Position numbers and translations under genes: made by a program. Below the pieces are notes generated by a model. That model was not told where the DNA came from, made no database searches, and saw only the letters and a program-made list of their open reading frames with translations. A stretch of 64,000 nt of DNA from an uncultured Christensenella sp. (GTDB taxonomy: Bacteria > Bacillota > Clostridia > Christensenellales > Borkfalkiaceae), in assembly GCA_910577555.1 (NCBI GenBank), contig CAJTLF010000001.1:186001-250000 (forward strand). The letters run 5' to 3'. Below, in pieces: positions 32,742-42,316 of this stretch. Every line of letters starts with the position of its first letter. Position 1 is the first letter of the stretch.

Positions 32742-34250
32742 ATGGAAGAAAAGGTATTAACCGCGGAAGAACAGGAAAAGGAGCTTGCCGAACAGGCGCG
32801 TATACGCCGTGAAAAGCTGCAAAAGCTGGCGGACGAAAACAAAGACCCGTTCGTAAAGGTAAAGTACGGAGTAACCGCACGCTCGGCGTATATCCGCGAA
32901 AATTTCGCGTCGCTCGAGAATAAGGAAGTGAGTATCGCGGGCAGACTTATGTCCCGCCGCATTATGGGCAAGGCGTCGTTCTGTCACTTGCAGGACGATA
33001 ACGGACTTATCCAGATTTACGTGCGCCGCGACGACGTGGGCGAAGAAGATTACGCGTCCTTTAAAAAGGATTACGATTTGGGCGATATAGTCGGCGTTAA
33101 GGGCTACGTATTCAAGACGCAGACGGGCGAAGTTTCCGTGCATTGCACCGGGATTGAGATGCTGTCCAAATGTCTTTTGCCCCTGCCCGAAAAACAGCAC
33201 GGGTTAAAGGATACCGATATCCGTTACAGACAGCGCGAGCTCGATTTGATAGTAAACCCCGAAGTCAAGAGCGTATTTTTCAAGCGTTCGCGCATACTTT
33301 CCGAGCTTCGCGCGTTTTTGGACGGGAAAGGCTTTTTGGAAGTGGATACGCCCGTGTTAAACACCATAGAAATAGGCGCGTCGGCAAGACCTTTCAAGAC
33401 CCGCCACAACGCTCTGGACATAGATATGTACCTGCGTATAGAGACCGAGCTTTACCTTAAAAGGCTGATAGTGGGCGGGTTCGAGAGAGTTTACGAAGTG
33501 GGGCGCATATTCCGCAACGAAGGTATGGACGCCTTCCACAACCCCGAATTTACCACGATTGAGATGTACGCGGCGTATCTGGATTACTTCGATATGATGG
33601 ATATCGTCGAAGAGATGTACGCGCACGTTGCGAAAAAAGTTTGCGGCACCACCGATATTACCTATCAGGGAACGGAGCTGCACCTTGGCGGGAAGTGGGC
33701 GCGGCTCACAATGAAGGAAGCCGTTAAAAAGTACGCGGGCGCGGACTACGATAAGTGGGCTACGGACGCGGACGCGCGGGCTTGCGCCAAAAAGCTGGGC
33801 GTTACCGTCGAAGAAGGGGATGCGGCGACCAAGGGTCACGTGCTTATCGCGCTGTTCGACGCGTTCGTGGAAGAAAAGCTCGTTCAACCCACCTTTATTT
33901 ACGATTATCCCGTGGAGAATTCGCCGCTTGCAAAGAGAAAGGCGGACGACCCCGCGTTTACACAGAGATTCGAGTATTTTATCTGCTCGCACGAGTTCGG
34001 CAACGCGTTTTCCGAGCTGAACGACCCCATCGACCAAAGGCAGAGATTCGTAAAGCAGGTTGAAGCAAAGCGCGCGCAGGAGAAGAACTGCAACGCGCAG
34101 GTGGACGAAGAGTTCGTAACCGCTTTGGAATACGGCTTGCCCCCTACGGGCGGTCTCGGTTTCGGGCTTGACAGGCTCGTAATGCTTTTGACCGACAGTG
34201 CGACTATAAGGGACGTATTGTTGTTCCCCACTATGAAACCCAAGAAATAA
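32742..34250 (+). CDS. lysS: Lysyl-tRNA synthetase, class II
   Basis: 502 aa. An N-terminal OB-fold anticodon-binding domain (about 55-165) is followed by class II motif 1 (GFLEVDTPVLN), motif 2 (VYEVGRIFRNEGMD) and motif 3 (PPTGGLGFGLDRL). It charges tRNA-Lys. The greA-lysS pairing is common in clostridia. Length is normal. Confidence 0.97.
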   Translation: MEEKVLTAEEQEKELAEQARIRREKLQKLADENKDPFVKVKYGVTARSAYIRENFASLENKEVSIAGRLMSRRIMGKASFCHLQDDNGLIQIYVRRDDVGEEDYASFKKDYDLGDIVGVKGYVFKTQTGEVSVHCTGIEMLSKCLLPLPEKQHGLKDTDIRYRQRELDLIVNPEVKSVFFKRSRILSELRAFLDGKGFLEVDTPVLNTIEIGASARPFKTRHNALDIDMYLRIETELYLKRLIVGGFERVYEVGRIFRNEGMDAFHNPEFTTIEMYAAYLDYFDMMDIVEEMYAHVAKKVCGTTDITYQGTELHLGGKWARLTMKEAVKKYAGADYDKWATDADARACAKKLGVTVEEGDAATKGHVLIALFDAFVEEKLVQPTFIYDYPVENSPLAKRKADDPAFTQRFEYFICSHEFGNAFSELNDPIDQRQRFVKQVEAKRAQEKNCNAQVDEEFVTALEYGLPPTGGLGFGLDRLVMLLTDSATIRDVLLFPTMKPKK

Positions 34251-34262
34251 AAATCCGTATAT

Positions 34263-34498
34263 GCGGCGCAATACTTCGTTAAGCTCCGTGCCGCCTTGCT
34301 CATTTACGCTAAGTAAACTCGCGGCGGACGGTACTCGCTTGCCTTGTTCTTCTCGCATCTACGAATTTTTATCCGCTCTCTCCGTTGCAATACTGTGTTA
34401 ACTTTGCGTTTTTCTTCGGGTCACTTACGGATAGTAAGCTCCCCTTGAAAATGCTCGCGCGCCTTGTCTTGCTCGCATCTACGAATTTTTACCGCTGT
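34263..34498. repeat. Degenerate tandem duplication, about 120 bp per unit
   Basis: Two related units: 34263-34380 and 34381-34498. The best conserved part is about 36 nt containing CTCGCATCTACGAATTTTT, at 34341-34376 and 34461-34496, exactly 120 bp apart. GCAATACT and TTACG...AGTAA segments also recur at the same offset. The region between lysS and the decarboxylase has no gene. Confidence 0.65.
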
Positions 34499-34514
34499 CG
34501 TGAAGTAGTGTATT

Positions 34515-35855
34515 ATGCAAAATTATCTTATATATTCACAACTTAAAACGTACGCAAAAAAGGATAAGTCCTTTCATATGCCCGGACACAAAGGGCGCGG
34601 GGATTTCAAGGCAAAATTCCCCGTTGCCAATTTAGACGTGACCGAGCTTTCGTATACCGACGATTTATTCTGCCCCAAAGGGGTAATTGCGCGGGCGCAG
34701 GAAGATATTGCAAAGATACTCGGCGCGAAAAAGAGCCGTATATTGACGGACGGCTCGTCTTGCGGCGTGCTTTCGATGATTTACGCTATTTCGTCGTACG
34801 GTACGAAGTTGATAGTTCCGCGCGGCAGTCACCAGAGCGTGTGGAACGCGTGCAGGCTTTTCAATCTCGAACCCGTAATAGTTCAGGGCGAATACCGCGA
34901 CGGGGTGTTGTTGCCGCCGCCGCCCGAAATGATTGAAAAGATAATTTCAAACGACCTTACCCTTGCGGGCATGGTTATTTCTTCGCCCGATTACTACGGC
35001 AATATTGCCCCGCTTAAGGAGTACGCGGCGTTGTTGCACGCTTACGGGCGTTACTTGCTCGTCGACGGGGCGCACGGCGCGCACCTTGCTTTCGGCAAAT
35101 CGCGTGCGGGATATGCGGGAGTTTACGCCGATTTATGGGTGGACGGGGCGCACAAGACTTTGCCCGCGCTCACGCAGGGCGCGATACTCTGTGCAAACGA
35201 AAGTAAGCTTATTGCCGCCGCGGAAGAAGGGCTTTCGCTTTTCAGAACCACTTCGCCGAGTTTTCCTATAATGGCGTCGGTGGAGTACGGCGTGAAATAC
35301 CTTAAATACAACCCCAAGGCTTACGAAGACGCGGTCGCGGCGGTTGCGGCGTTCAGGGCTAAATGCCCGCTCCCCGTTTATCCGTCCGACGACGAGATGA
35401 AGCTCGCCGTTGACTGCGAGCCTTTGGGCGTAAATTCCGACGATATTGCGGCGTTGCTCGAAAAGAAGGGGATATATCCCGAGCTTTCGGACGGCAGGTA
35501 TATACTTTTTTATCTTTCGCCCATGACGACGCAGGGCGAACTGAACAAGCTGCTCACTGTATTGAACGCAGTTGTTCATTCCAAAAAGCTTAAAAAGAAC
35601 TACGCGGCAAAGCCGCTGTTGCCGCCCGTGGAGAGAACTTACAGCTATCTTTACTCTTTAAAGCAAAAGCACGAGTTGGTGCCGCTTGACGGAGCGGAAG
35701 GCAGAATGTGCGCGGGCAACGTGGGTATTTCGCCCCCCTGCACTCCCGTAATAGTTGCGGGCGAGATAATCACCGCACAGGCGATAAAGATTTTATCGGG
35801 CGCGAAGGGCGTATACGGGCTTTACGGCGGGAAAATACGGGTGGTGGCTAAATAG
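34515..35855 (+). CDS. Orn/Lys/Arg decarboxylase-family protein (YaaO-like)
   Basis: 446 aa. Fold-type I PLP enzyme: HMPGHKGRGD at 21-30, VDGAHGAHLAFG at about 183-194 and the PLP lysine Lys214 in DGAHKTLPALTQG. It is shorter than the large biodegradative decarboxylases and matches the YaaO group found next to tmk. It likely decarboxylates arginine or lysine for polyamine synthesis; specificity is not visible. It starts the yaaO-tmk-holB-ricT cluster, and tmk follows after 23 nt. Confidence 0.85.
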   Translation: MQNYLIYSQLKTYAKKDKSFHMPGHKGRGDFKAKFPVANLDVTELSYTDDLFCPKGVIARAQEDIAKILGAKKSRILTDGSSCGVLSMIYAISSYGTKLIVPRGSHQSVWNACRLFNLEPVIVQGEYRDGVLLPPPPEMIEKIISNDLTLAGMVISSPDYYGNIAPLKEYAALLHAYGRYLLVDGAHGAHLAFGKSRAGYAGVYADLWVDGAHKTLPALTQGAILCANESKLIAAAEEGLSLFRTTSPSFPIMASVEYGVKYLKYNPKAYEDAVAAVAAFRAKCPLPVYPSDDEMKLAVDCEPLGVNSDDIAALLEKKGIYPELSDGRYILFYLSPMTTQGELNKLLTVLNAVVHSKKLKKNYAAKPLLPPVERTYSYLYSLKQKHELVPLDGAEGRMCAGNVGISPPCTPVIVAGEIITAQAIKILSGAKGVYGLYGGKIRVVAK

Positions 35856-35878
35856 CCGCAGGATACGGGTACGGAAAG

Positions 35879-36502
35879 ATGAAGGGAAAATTTATTGCGT
35901 TCGAAGGGTGCGAAGGCTCGGGCAAGAGTACCCAGCTTAAACTGCTTGCGGAATATCTTATCGGGCACGGCGTGGATTTTATTCTTACGCGCGAACCGGG
36001 CGGGAGCGAAATTTCCGAACAGATTCGCGGAATTATTCTGAACGGTAAAAATACCGATATGTGCGACGAGTGCGAGGCGCTGTTGTACGCGGCGGCTCGC
36101 GTTCAGCATTTAAAGCAGACCGTTATGCCCGCGCTTGAAGATGGAAAGCTGGTAATCTGCGACAGGTATATATACTCGTCGCTCGCCTATCAGGGCTACG
36201 CGCGGGGGCTTGGCGTGGAGTTCGTGGAGAGCGTAAACGCCTATGCTTTGGAGCATTGCCCCGCGGATATGACCGTTTTTCTCGATATTTCGCCCGTGGA
36301 CGCGTTCGAGAGAAAGCACGGCGCGGACGAGAACGACAGAATGGAACAGCAGGGGCTGGAATTTCATAAAAGGGTTTACGCGGGGTACAAGGCTTTACAG
36401 GCGACACACCCCGATATATGCGCGGTGGACTGCCTTGGAACTAAGGAGCAGACCGCGGAAAAAATAATAAATTTACTTAAAGAAAGGCGCGTGATTGACT
36501 GA
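35879..36502 (+). CDS. tmk: Thymidylate kinase
   Basis: 207 aa. The P-loop EGCEGSGKST lies at 9-18, the DR(Y/H) motif in ICDRYIYSSLAYQG near 96-109, and LTREPGG near 38-44. It phosphorylates dTMP to dTDP. The next gene starts at the nucleotide after its stop. Confidence 0.95.
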   Translation: MKGKFIAFEGCEGSGKSTQLKLLAEYLIGHGVDFILTREPGGSEISEQIRGIILNGKNTDMCDECEALLYAAARVQHLKQTVMPALEDGKLVICDRYIYSSLAYQGYARGLGVEFVESVNAYALEHCPADMTVFLDISPVDAFERKHGADENDRMEQQGLEFHKRVYAGYKALQATHPDICAVDCLGTKEQTAEKIINLLKERRVID

Positions 36503-37405
36503 GTGGAAGGCTTGATTCGCGGCACTGCCGCATATAAAATTTTATCGGGCGACGCGGATAAGGACAGGCTTTCGCACGCGTATATGCTGCATTTTCCCGA
36601 CCCGAGAAACACGGTCGGCGCGCTTAAACTGTTCGCGCTTGCAATTTTCGGCGCGGATGCGGAGAGCGCGACGGGCAGAAGAATTATGAACGGGAGCTAT
36701 CCCGACTTCAAGATTTACCCCGCCGACGGAAAGAAGCTTACCGCGGACGCCGTGGCGGAAATTCTGGACGACTGCGCGTTGCGTCCCGTTGAAGGGAAGC
36801 GCAAGCTGTACGCCGTGAGCGCGTTCGAGAGCGCGTCTGCATTATTACAGAACAAGCTTCTTAAAACGCTGGAAGAACCGCCCGCGGGCGTGCATTTTCT
36901 GCTTGGCGCGACTTCGCTTGCGCCCGTACTCGATACGGTTAAATCGAGAGTCAAGCTTCTGGAAATCCCCCCCTTTTCCGAGCGGGATATTTACGACGCA
37001 TTGGAGCGCAGGGGGCGTTCGGCGCTGAACGCGGCGGCGGCGAAGAGCGCGAACGGCATACTCGGCGCGGCGGAAAATATGGTCGAAGGCGGCTGGTTTA
37101 AGGAAGTTTTAACCGCCGCGGAAGAGATATGCGGGGTTACCGAAGTGGGTAAAATAGGAATAACCGCCGCGAAATACGGAGATATAAAATATAAAAACGA
37201 ACTGCTGGGCGAGATGCAACGCATTTACTTTGACGCGCTCGCCGGCGGCGGAAGGTCGCCCCTTAGCCCGCACGCGCTCGTTTTTGCGCTTGAAAGACTG
37301 GTTGCCGCGTTTGCGGACGTGAAGTTCAACGCGTTTTTTCAGGGGCTGTTGTACGACTTTATGCTCGAAGTCGTAAGGGAGAACGAAAAATGGCAGAAAT
37401 TATAG
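36503..37405 (+). CDS. holB: DNA polymerase III delta-prime subunit
   Basis: 300 aa. The clamp-loader core is recognisable by LSHAYMLHF (about 23-31), LLQNKLLKTLEEPPAGVHFLL (about 113-133) and TVKSRVKLLEIPP. No complete Walker A is present and the zinc-binding Cys set of gamma/tau is absent, as for delta-prime. The start is a GTG directly behind the tmk stop, so translation is coupled. It overlaps ricT by 16 nt. Confidence 0.88.
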   Translation: MEGLIRGTAAYKILSGDADKDRLSHAYMLHFPDPRNTVGALKLFALAIFGADAESATGRRIMNGSYPDFKIYPADGKKLTADAVAEILDDCALRPVEGKRKLYAVSAFESASALLQNKLLKTLEEPPAGVHFLLGATSLAPVLDTVKSRVKLLEIPPFSERDIYDALERRGRSALNAAAAKSANGILGAAENMVEGGWFKEVLTAAEEICGVTEVGKIGITAAKYGDIKYKNELLGEMQRIYFDALAGGGRSPLSPHALVFALERLVAAFADVKFNAFFQGLLYDFMLEVVRENEKWQKL

Positions 37406-38502
37406 GAGTTACGTTCAAGGACGGGGGAAAGCTTTATTACTTCGCCCCCAACGGCGAAAAGTACGAGAAGGGAACGGGCGTTATAGTTGAGACGGCGCGC
37501 GGCGTGGAATACGCCACGGTGGTAATGCCCTGCACGGATATGCCCGACGAGAGCATTACCGCGCCCTTAAAGCCCGTGCTGCGCGCGGCGACGCCAAAGG
37601 ACGAAGAAACTCACCGCAAAAATCTTGAAAAACGCGCGGGTGCGTTCGACACCGTGCGCGAGAAGATTGAAAAATTCAATCTCGATATGAAGCTTATCGA
37701 CTGCGAGTTCGCGTTCGACGGCTCGAAAGCGATATTTTACTACTCGTCGCCCCAGCGCGTCGATTTCCGCGAGCTGGTCAAAGAGCTTTCTTCCACTTTC
37801 CATATGCGCATAGAGCTGCGGCAGATAGGAATACGCGACGAAATAAAGCTTATGGGCGGCATTGCGCCCTGCGGCAGGGAGTGCTGCTGTTCGAGCTGTA
37901 TGCCCAACCTTAAAAAGGTTTCGATAAAGATGGCGAAAAATCAGGGGCTTTCGCTCAACCCGCAGAAGATTTCGGGGCTGTGCGGCAGGCTGATGTGCTG
38001 TCTCGAATACGAAAACGACTATTACGCGGAAGCTTGCAAGCGTATGCCCAAAATCGGCTCGGAGGCGGGAACGCCCGACGGTAAAGGCACGGTAGTGAAT
38101 ATAGATATGCTCAAGATGACGGTGCGCGTGCGCATAGAGGACAGGCAGAAGGATACCGTCGCTTTCCGCGACTATCCCGTGGACGAGATTAAATTCCGCA
38201 GGGCGGGCAGGCCGGAAGAAGACGACGAAGAAGAAAACGCCGCCGAGAGCGAGCCGCAGGAAGAGAGAAAAAAGCCCTTCGGCAAGGGCGAAAGCTCCGA
38301 CGGGCGGCAACGGCGGGACGAAAGACCGCAACGGCACGGAAAGCCGCCGCGCGGTGACAGGCCTGAGAGCGACGGGCAGAACAAGGAACGGGCGCAGGAC
38401 GGAGAGAACGGGGAAAATACCCGCCCGCCGCGCGAGAATAACGGCGGCAGAAACGGCAAAAGACGCCCGCACCGCAAAAACCGTGAAAAAAATATGCCCT
38501 AA
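37390..38502 (+). CDS. ricT: PSP1-domain protein RicT (YaaT)
   Basis: 370 aa. The PSP1 C-terminal domain (about 60-150) and the Cys-rich block (APCGRECCCSSC at about 157-168, SGLCGRLMCCLEYE at about 195-208) are intact. In Bacillus these bind iron-sulfur clusters in the RicAFT (Y) complex, which aids RNA processing by RNase Y and sporulation. The last about 90 residues are a highly charged Arg/Gly/Glu/Pro tail with RGG-like segments, not typical of the family. Confidence 0.9.
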   Translation: MAEIIGVTFKDGGKLYYFAPNGEKYEKGTGVIVETARGVEYATVVMPCTDMPDESITAPLKPVLRAATPKDEETHRKNLEKRAGAFDTVREKIEKFNLDMKLIDCEFAFDGSKAIFYYSSPQRVDFRELVKELSSTFHMRIELRQIGIRDEIKLMGGIAPCGRECCCSSCMPNLKKVSIKMAKNQGLSLNPQKISGLCGRLMCCLEYENDYYAEACKRMPKIGSEAGTPDGKGTVVNIDMLKMTVRVRIEDRQKDTVAFRDYPVDEIKFRRAGRPEEDDEEENAAESEPQEERKKPFGKGESSDGRQRRDERPQRHGKPPRGDRPESDGQNKERAQDGENGENTRPPRENNGGRNGKRRPHRKNREKNMP

Positions 38503-38506
38503 CCCC

Positions 38507-38535
38507 TTTACACGGGGGTAAAACCGTGGTATAAT
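38507..38535 (+). promoter_or_regulatory. Ferredoxin promoter
   Basis: TTTACA (38507-38512), 17 bp and TATAAT (38530-38535), 41 bp before the ferredoxin start. Confidence 0.8.
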
Positions 38536-38576
38536 ATTAAAACGAAACAAAATCGTAATAAAAACGGAGGACTGAT

Positions 38577-38747
38577 ATGGCACACATTATCACTGACGAG
38601 TGCGTAAGCTGCGGCGCTTGCGCGGGTACCTGCCCCGTAGAGGCAATTTCGGAAGGTCCCGATAAATACGTTGTTGACCCCGACGTCTGCATCGATTGCG
38701 GCGCGTGCGAAGACGTATGCCCCACCGGCGCGATTAAAGCCGAGTAA
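38577..38747 (+). CDS. 2[4Fe-4S] ferredoxin
   Basis: 56 aa with two CxxCxxCxxxCP clusters (C9, C12, C15, C19 and C38, C41, C44, C48), the pseudo-symmetric clostridial type. It carries low-potential electrons in the cytoplasm. GGAGG lies upstream. It has its own promoter and terminator, inserted within a replication/RNA-modification cluster. Confidence 0.97.
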   Translation: MAHIITDECVSCGACAGTCPVEAISEGPDKYVVDPDVCIDCGACEDVCPTGAIKAE

Positions 38748-38762
38748 TAAAAATGCAAAAGG

Positions 38763-38786
38763 GCGGGTTATATACCCGCTTTTTTT
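38763..38786 (+). terminator. Ferredoxin terminator
   Basis: A GCGGGT/ACCCGC stem (38763-38768 with 38774-38779) is followed by seven T. It makes upstream starts of the next frame (38753) unlikely. Confidence 0.8.
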
Positions 38787-38800
38787 GCGCTGTTAAAGTT

Positions 38801-39475
38801 ATGTTGAAAAAAGACGAAGTGTGCGAGCCTTTTTATAAGGACAAGCTGATTATACAGAATACCAAACTTTACCGTTTTACTTCGGACAGCATACTTTTGT
38901 CGCGGTTTGCCCGCGCGAAGGTCGGGGACAACGTAGCCGATTTCTGTTCGGGCAGCGGTGTGGTGGGGTTTCACTTTTTATGCCTTAACCCCGCTATATC
39001 TTCGCTCACACTTTTCGAGATGCAGGAAGAGCTTGCCGATATTTCCCGCCGCACCGCGGAGCTGAACGGGTTCGAATGTAAAGTGGTTACGGTCAAGTTA
39101 CAGGATATAGGGCGGGAATACGACGATAAGTTTTCGATTATTCTGTGCAATCCGCCGTACGAAAAGAGCGGGTTCGAAAACGAAGTATACGAAAAAGCCG
39201 TGTGCCGCAAGGAGATTACCATTACCTTGCCCGAGATTGTGGAAGTTGCGTTCAGGAAACTGAAATTCGGCGGGCGCGCGTGCATTTTACAGCGTGCGGA
39301 CAGGGCGGCGGAGCTTATTTATCTGCTGAAAAAAAGGGGTATGGAGCCTAAACGGCTTGCATTCGTGGCGGGAACTGCGGGCGCGAAGCCCTATCTCGTC
39401 ATGGTTGAAGCCGTTAAGGGCGGAAAGGAAGGGGTGGAAGTTCTGCCCGTTATTATAAATTCCAAAGGAGAATGA
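38801..39475 (+). CDS. trmN6: tRNA1(Val) A37 N6-methyltransferase-like (TrmN6/YabB)
   Basis: 224 aa from the ATG at 38801; a frame from 38753 crosses the ferredoxin terminator. The SAM site VADFCSGSGVVG lies at about 46-57 and the N6-adenine methylase motif NPPY at about 115-118. It matches the YabB/TrmN6 group encoded near rsmI in Bacillota. The methylated base is inferred from the family. No strong ribosome-binding site is visible. Confidence 0.85.
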   Translation: MLKKDEVCEPFYKDKLIIQNTKLYRFTSDSILLSRFARAKVGDNVADFCSGSGVVGFHFLCLNPAISSLTLFEMQEELADISRRTAELNGFECKVVTVKLQDIGREYDDKFSIILCNPPYEKSGFENEVYEKAVCRKEITITLPEIVEVAFRKLKFGGRACILQRADRAAELIYLLKKRGMEPKRLAFVAGTAGAKPYLVMVEAVKGGKEGVEVLPVIINSKGE

Positions 39476-39479
39476 AATT

Positions 39480-40541
39480 ATGGAAGATATTCAACTTATT
39501 GAAAAGCTTTGCAACTGCCGCGGCGCGTCGGGCTTTGAAGACGAAGTGCTTTTAATAGCGCGCGAATATCTCAAAGATATTGCCGACTTCGAAGAGGACA
39601 GTATGCGCAACCTGTATATACACCCCAAATACAACAGGGGAAACCGACCCGTAGTGTTGCTTGACGCGCACTCGGACGAAGTGGGATTTATGGTGCAGGC
39701 GGTAAAGCCGGACGGCACTCTGCGCTTTATTCCCATAGGGGGCTGGAACGAGAAGTGTCTGCCGTCTTCCAAGGTGCAAATTTATACGGAAACGGGGTAT
39801 ATATCGGGGGTAATTGCCGCCCAGCCGCCCCATCTTATGACTGCCGAGCAGAAAAACGCGCCCGTGAGCTATCAGACGCTGTTTATAGATATAGGCGCGT
39901 CGGATGCGGAAGAAGTCGCGGCGTGCGGGGTTAAGGTGGGCGCGCCCGTGGTGCCGCTCTCGCCGTTCGAATACGACCAAAAGCGCGGGATTATGCAGGG
40001 CAAGGCGTTTGACGACAGGTTGGGCGTAGCCGCGCTGTTGATTGCCGTTAAAAAACTGAAAAAAGAGCGGTTGAACGTGGATATTACGGGGGTAATTTCT
40101 TCGCAGGAGGAAGTGGGCGACCGCGGAATACGCGCCGCTATGCACCGCGTCAGGGCGGATGCTGCTATCTGTATCGAAGGCTGTCCCGCGGACGATACTT
40201 CCGCGCCCGCGTATATGATACAGGACGCGCTCCGCGGCGGGGTTATGCTGCGGCATATGGACGCCACCGTCATATGTACGCCGCGGTTTACTTCGTTCGC
40301 GCAGGGCGTTGCGGAAAAATCGGGCGTTAAGGTGCAGATGGCGGTTCGCTCGGGCGGCGGAAACAACGGGGCGTATATAATTTCGGCAAACGGCGGTACT
40401 CCCGTAATAGTTGCGGGAATACCCGTGAGATATATACACACCTTCAGCGGAATTGCGGCTATGGACGATTTCCAAAGCGTTGTGAATTTGAGCGTGGAGC
40501 TTTGCAAAAGCCTTAACGGGGATATAATTAAAGTATTCTGA
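39480..40541 (+). CDS. M42-family metallo-aminopeptidase
   Basis: 353 aa. Metal-ligand motifs DAHSDEVG (His64, Asp66), KAFDDRLG, the catalytic ISSQEEVGDRG, and the C-terminal YIHT (His) are present. This is the M42 glutamyl-aminopeptidase/FrvX group, which forms large tetrahedral complexes that trim short peptides. It starts 4 nt after trmN6 ends. Confidence 0.9.
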   Translation: MEDIQLIEKLCNCRGASGFEDEVLLIAREYLKDIADFEEDSMRNLYIHPKYNRGNRPVVLLDAHSDEVGFMVQAVKPDGTLRFIPIGGWNEKCLPSSKVQIYTETGYISGVIAAQPPHLMTAEQKNAPVSYQTLFIDIGASDAEEVAACGVKVGAPVVPLSPFEYDQKRGIMQGKAFDDRLGVAALLIAVKKLKKERLNVDITGVISSQEEVGDRGIRAAMHRVRADAAICIEGCPADDTSAPAYMIQDALRGGVMLRHMDATVICTPRFTSFAQGVAEKSGVKVQMAVRSGGGNNGAYIISANGGTPVIVAGIPVRYIHTFSGIAAMDDFQSVVNLSVELCKSLNGDIIKVF

Positions 40542-40556
40542 TTTTAAACGGTGAAT

Positions 40557-42302
40557 ATGGAAAAGAGTAAGAAGGGATATATAAGGCGGTTTGCAAAATA
40601 TTATAAGCCGCACAAAAAATTGTTTATAATCGATATGGCGTGTGCGTTCGTCATTTCGGTGTTTAATCTTGCCTATCCTTACCTTACCAAAGAGATAATC
40701 AACGTGTTCGTACCCGACAAGCTGCTGTATTATATGCTTGCGGGGGCGGGCGCGCTGTTGGGGCTTTATATAATAAAAGCCCTTTTAAACTACGTGCTAC
40801 AGTACTGGGGGCATCTTGTCGGAGTAAGGATTCAGGCGGATTTGCGCTCGGAGCTTTTCAACCATCTGCAAAAACTGCCCTTTTCGTACTTCGACGACAA
40901 CAAGACGGGCGTTATTATGAGCCGTATGACGAACGACCTGTTCGAGATTTCCGAGCTTGCGCACCACGGCCCCGAGGATTTGTTCCTGTCGCTGGTTACC
41001 ATTACGGGCGCGTTTATAATGCTTGCGTTCATTAACTTATGGCTCACCCTGATAACCTTCGTGTGCGTGCCGCTCGTCGTCGTGACCGCCGCGTTTATGC
41101 GCAGAAGAATGATAAAGACTTTTGCGCGGGTGCGCGTGGTGCAGGGCGAAATTAACGCCGATATCGAGAGCGCGGTTTCGGGGATAAGAGTTTCCCGCGC
41201 GTACGGCGCGCAGGAGCACGAGCGGGAAAAGTTCGAAAGGGGAAACGCCGAGTTCGTAAAGGCGAAGAGCGGGCAATATAAGGTTATGGGCGAATTTTTC
41301 TCGTCAATGAACTTCTTTATGGATTTCCTGTACTTTACGGTTATACTTTCGGGCGGGCTGTTCTTCTATTACGACTTTATAGACGTGGGCGAGTTTGCGG
41401 CGTTCGTGCTGTATATAATCACTTTGATTACGCCTATCCGCACGCTCACTACCATTTACGAGCAGATTCAGGAAGGTATGACGGGGTTTAAACGGTTTTG
41501 CGAAATTACAGATATTCCCGCGGAAACGGAAAAGCCCGACGCGATAGTTCCCGATACTCTTAAAGGCGAAATAGTTTTCGAAAACGTTTCTTTCGCCTAT
41601 AAAAACGACGGCGAAGAGAATTGCGTAATAAAGAATTTTTCAATGAAAATTCCCGCGGGGCGCACTGTCGCGCTGGTGGGACCGTCGGGCGGGGGCAAGA
41701 CTACCATATGCCACCTTATACCGCGGTTTTACGAGATTGACGGCGGAAAAATAACGATTGACGGGTACGATTTGCGGGATTTGGACAGGGCGGCGTTGCG
41801 CAGAAATATAGGCGTGGTGCAACAGGACGTGTTCCTTTTCAACGGAACTATCCGCGAAAATATCGCTTACGGAAATTTCGGCGCGAGCGACGAAGAGATT
41901 GAAGCCGCCGCGAAGAAGGCGAACATACACGATTACGTGGCGTCCCTGCCCGACGGTTACGGGACGCAGGTGGGCGAGCGGGGCGTAAAGCTCTCGGGCG
42001 GGCAGAAGCAGCGCGTTTCCATTGCGCGCGCGTTTCTTAAAAATCCGCCGATACTCATTCTCGACGAAGCGACTTCGGCACTCGATAACGCTACCGAGAT
42101 GCAGATTCAGAGCGCGTTGCACGAGCTGAGCGCGGGGCGGACTGCGCTGGTCGTGGCGCACAGGCTTTCCACGATTAAAAACGCCGACGAGATTATCGTG
42201 GTTACCGCCGACGGCATCGAAGAGCGCGGAACGCACGAAGAGCTGATTGCAAAGGGCGGGGCGTACCGCGAGCTTTACGAGTATCAGTTTAAAAATACTT
42301 AA
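40557..42302 (+). CDS. ABC exporter, fused membrane and ATPase domains
   Basis: 581 aa from ATG 40557; a GTG at 40551 is equally possible as neither has a good ribosome-binding site. Six membrane helices lie in residues about 15-310 and an ABC ATPase at about 335-580 with Walker A GPSGGGKTT, signature LSGGQKQR, Walker B ILILDEATSALD and the H-loop VVAHRLST. It is an MsbA/LmrA-type homodimeric or heterodimeric exporter half; substrate unknown. No partner ABC gene is adjacent, so a homodimer is likely. Confidence 0.93.
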   Translation: MEKSKKGYIRRFAKYYKPHKKLFIIDMACAFVISVFNLAYPYLTKEIINVFVPDKLLYYMLAGAGALLGLYIIKALLNYVLQYWGHLVGVRIQADLRSELFNHLQKLPFSYFDDNKTGVIMSRMTNDLFEISELAHHGPEDLFLSLVTITGAFIMLAFINLWLTLITFVCVPLVVVTAAFMRRRMIKTFARVRVVQGEINADIESAVSGIRVSRAYGAQEHEREKFERGNAEFVKAKSGQYKVMGEFFSSMNFFMDFLYFTVILSGGLFFYYDFIDVGEFAAFVLYIITLITPIRTLTTIYEQIQEGMTGFKRFCEITDIPAETEKPDAIVPDTLKGEIVFENVSFAYKNDGEENCVIKNFSMKIPAGRTVALVGPSGGGKTTICHLIPRFYEIDGGKITIDGYDLRDLDRAALRRNIGVVQQDVFLFNGTIRENIAYGNFGASDEEIEAAAKKANIHDYVASLPDGYGTQVGERGVKLSGGQKQRVSIARAFLKNPPILILDEATSALDNATEMQIQSALHELSAGRTALVVAHRLSTIKNADEIIVVTADGIEERGTHEELIAKGGAYRELYEYQFKNT

Positions 42303-42316
42303 AACGGGGATTCGAT

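Noticed and set aside
33357..34358. 333-aa minus-strand open frame over lysS
   Set aside because: Antisense shadow of lysS, which has all class II synthetase motifs. No ribosome-binding site or family features.
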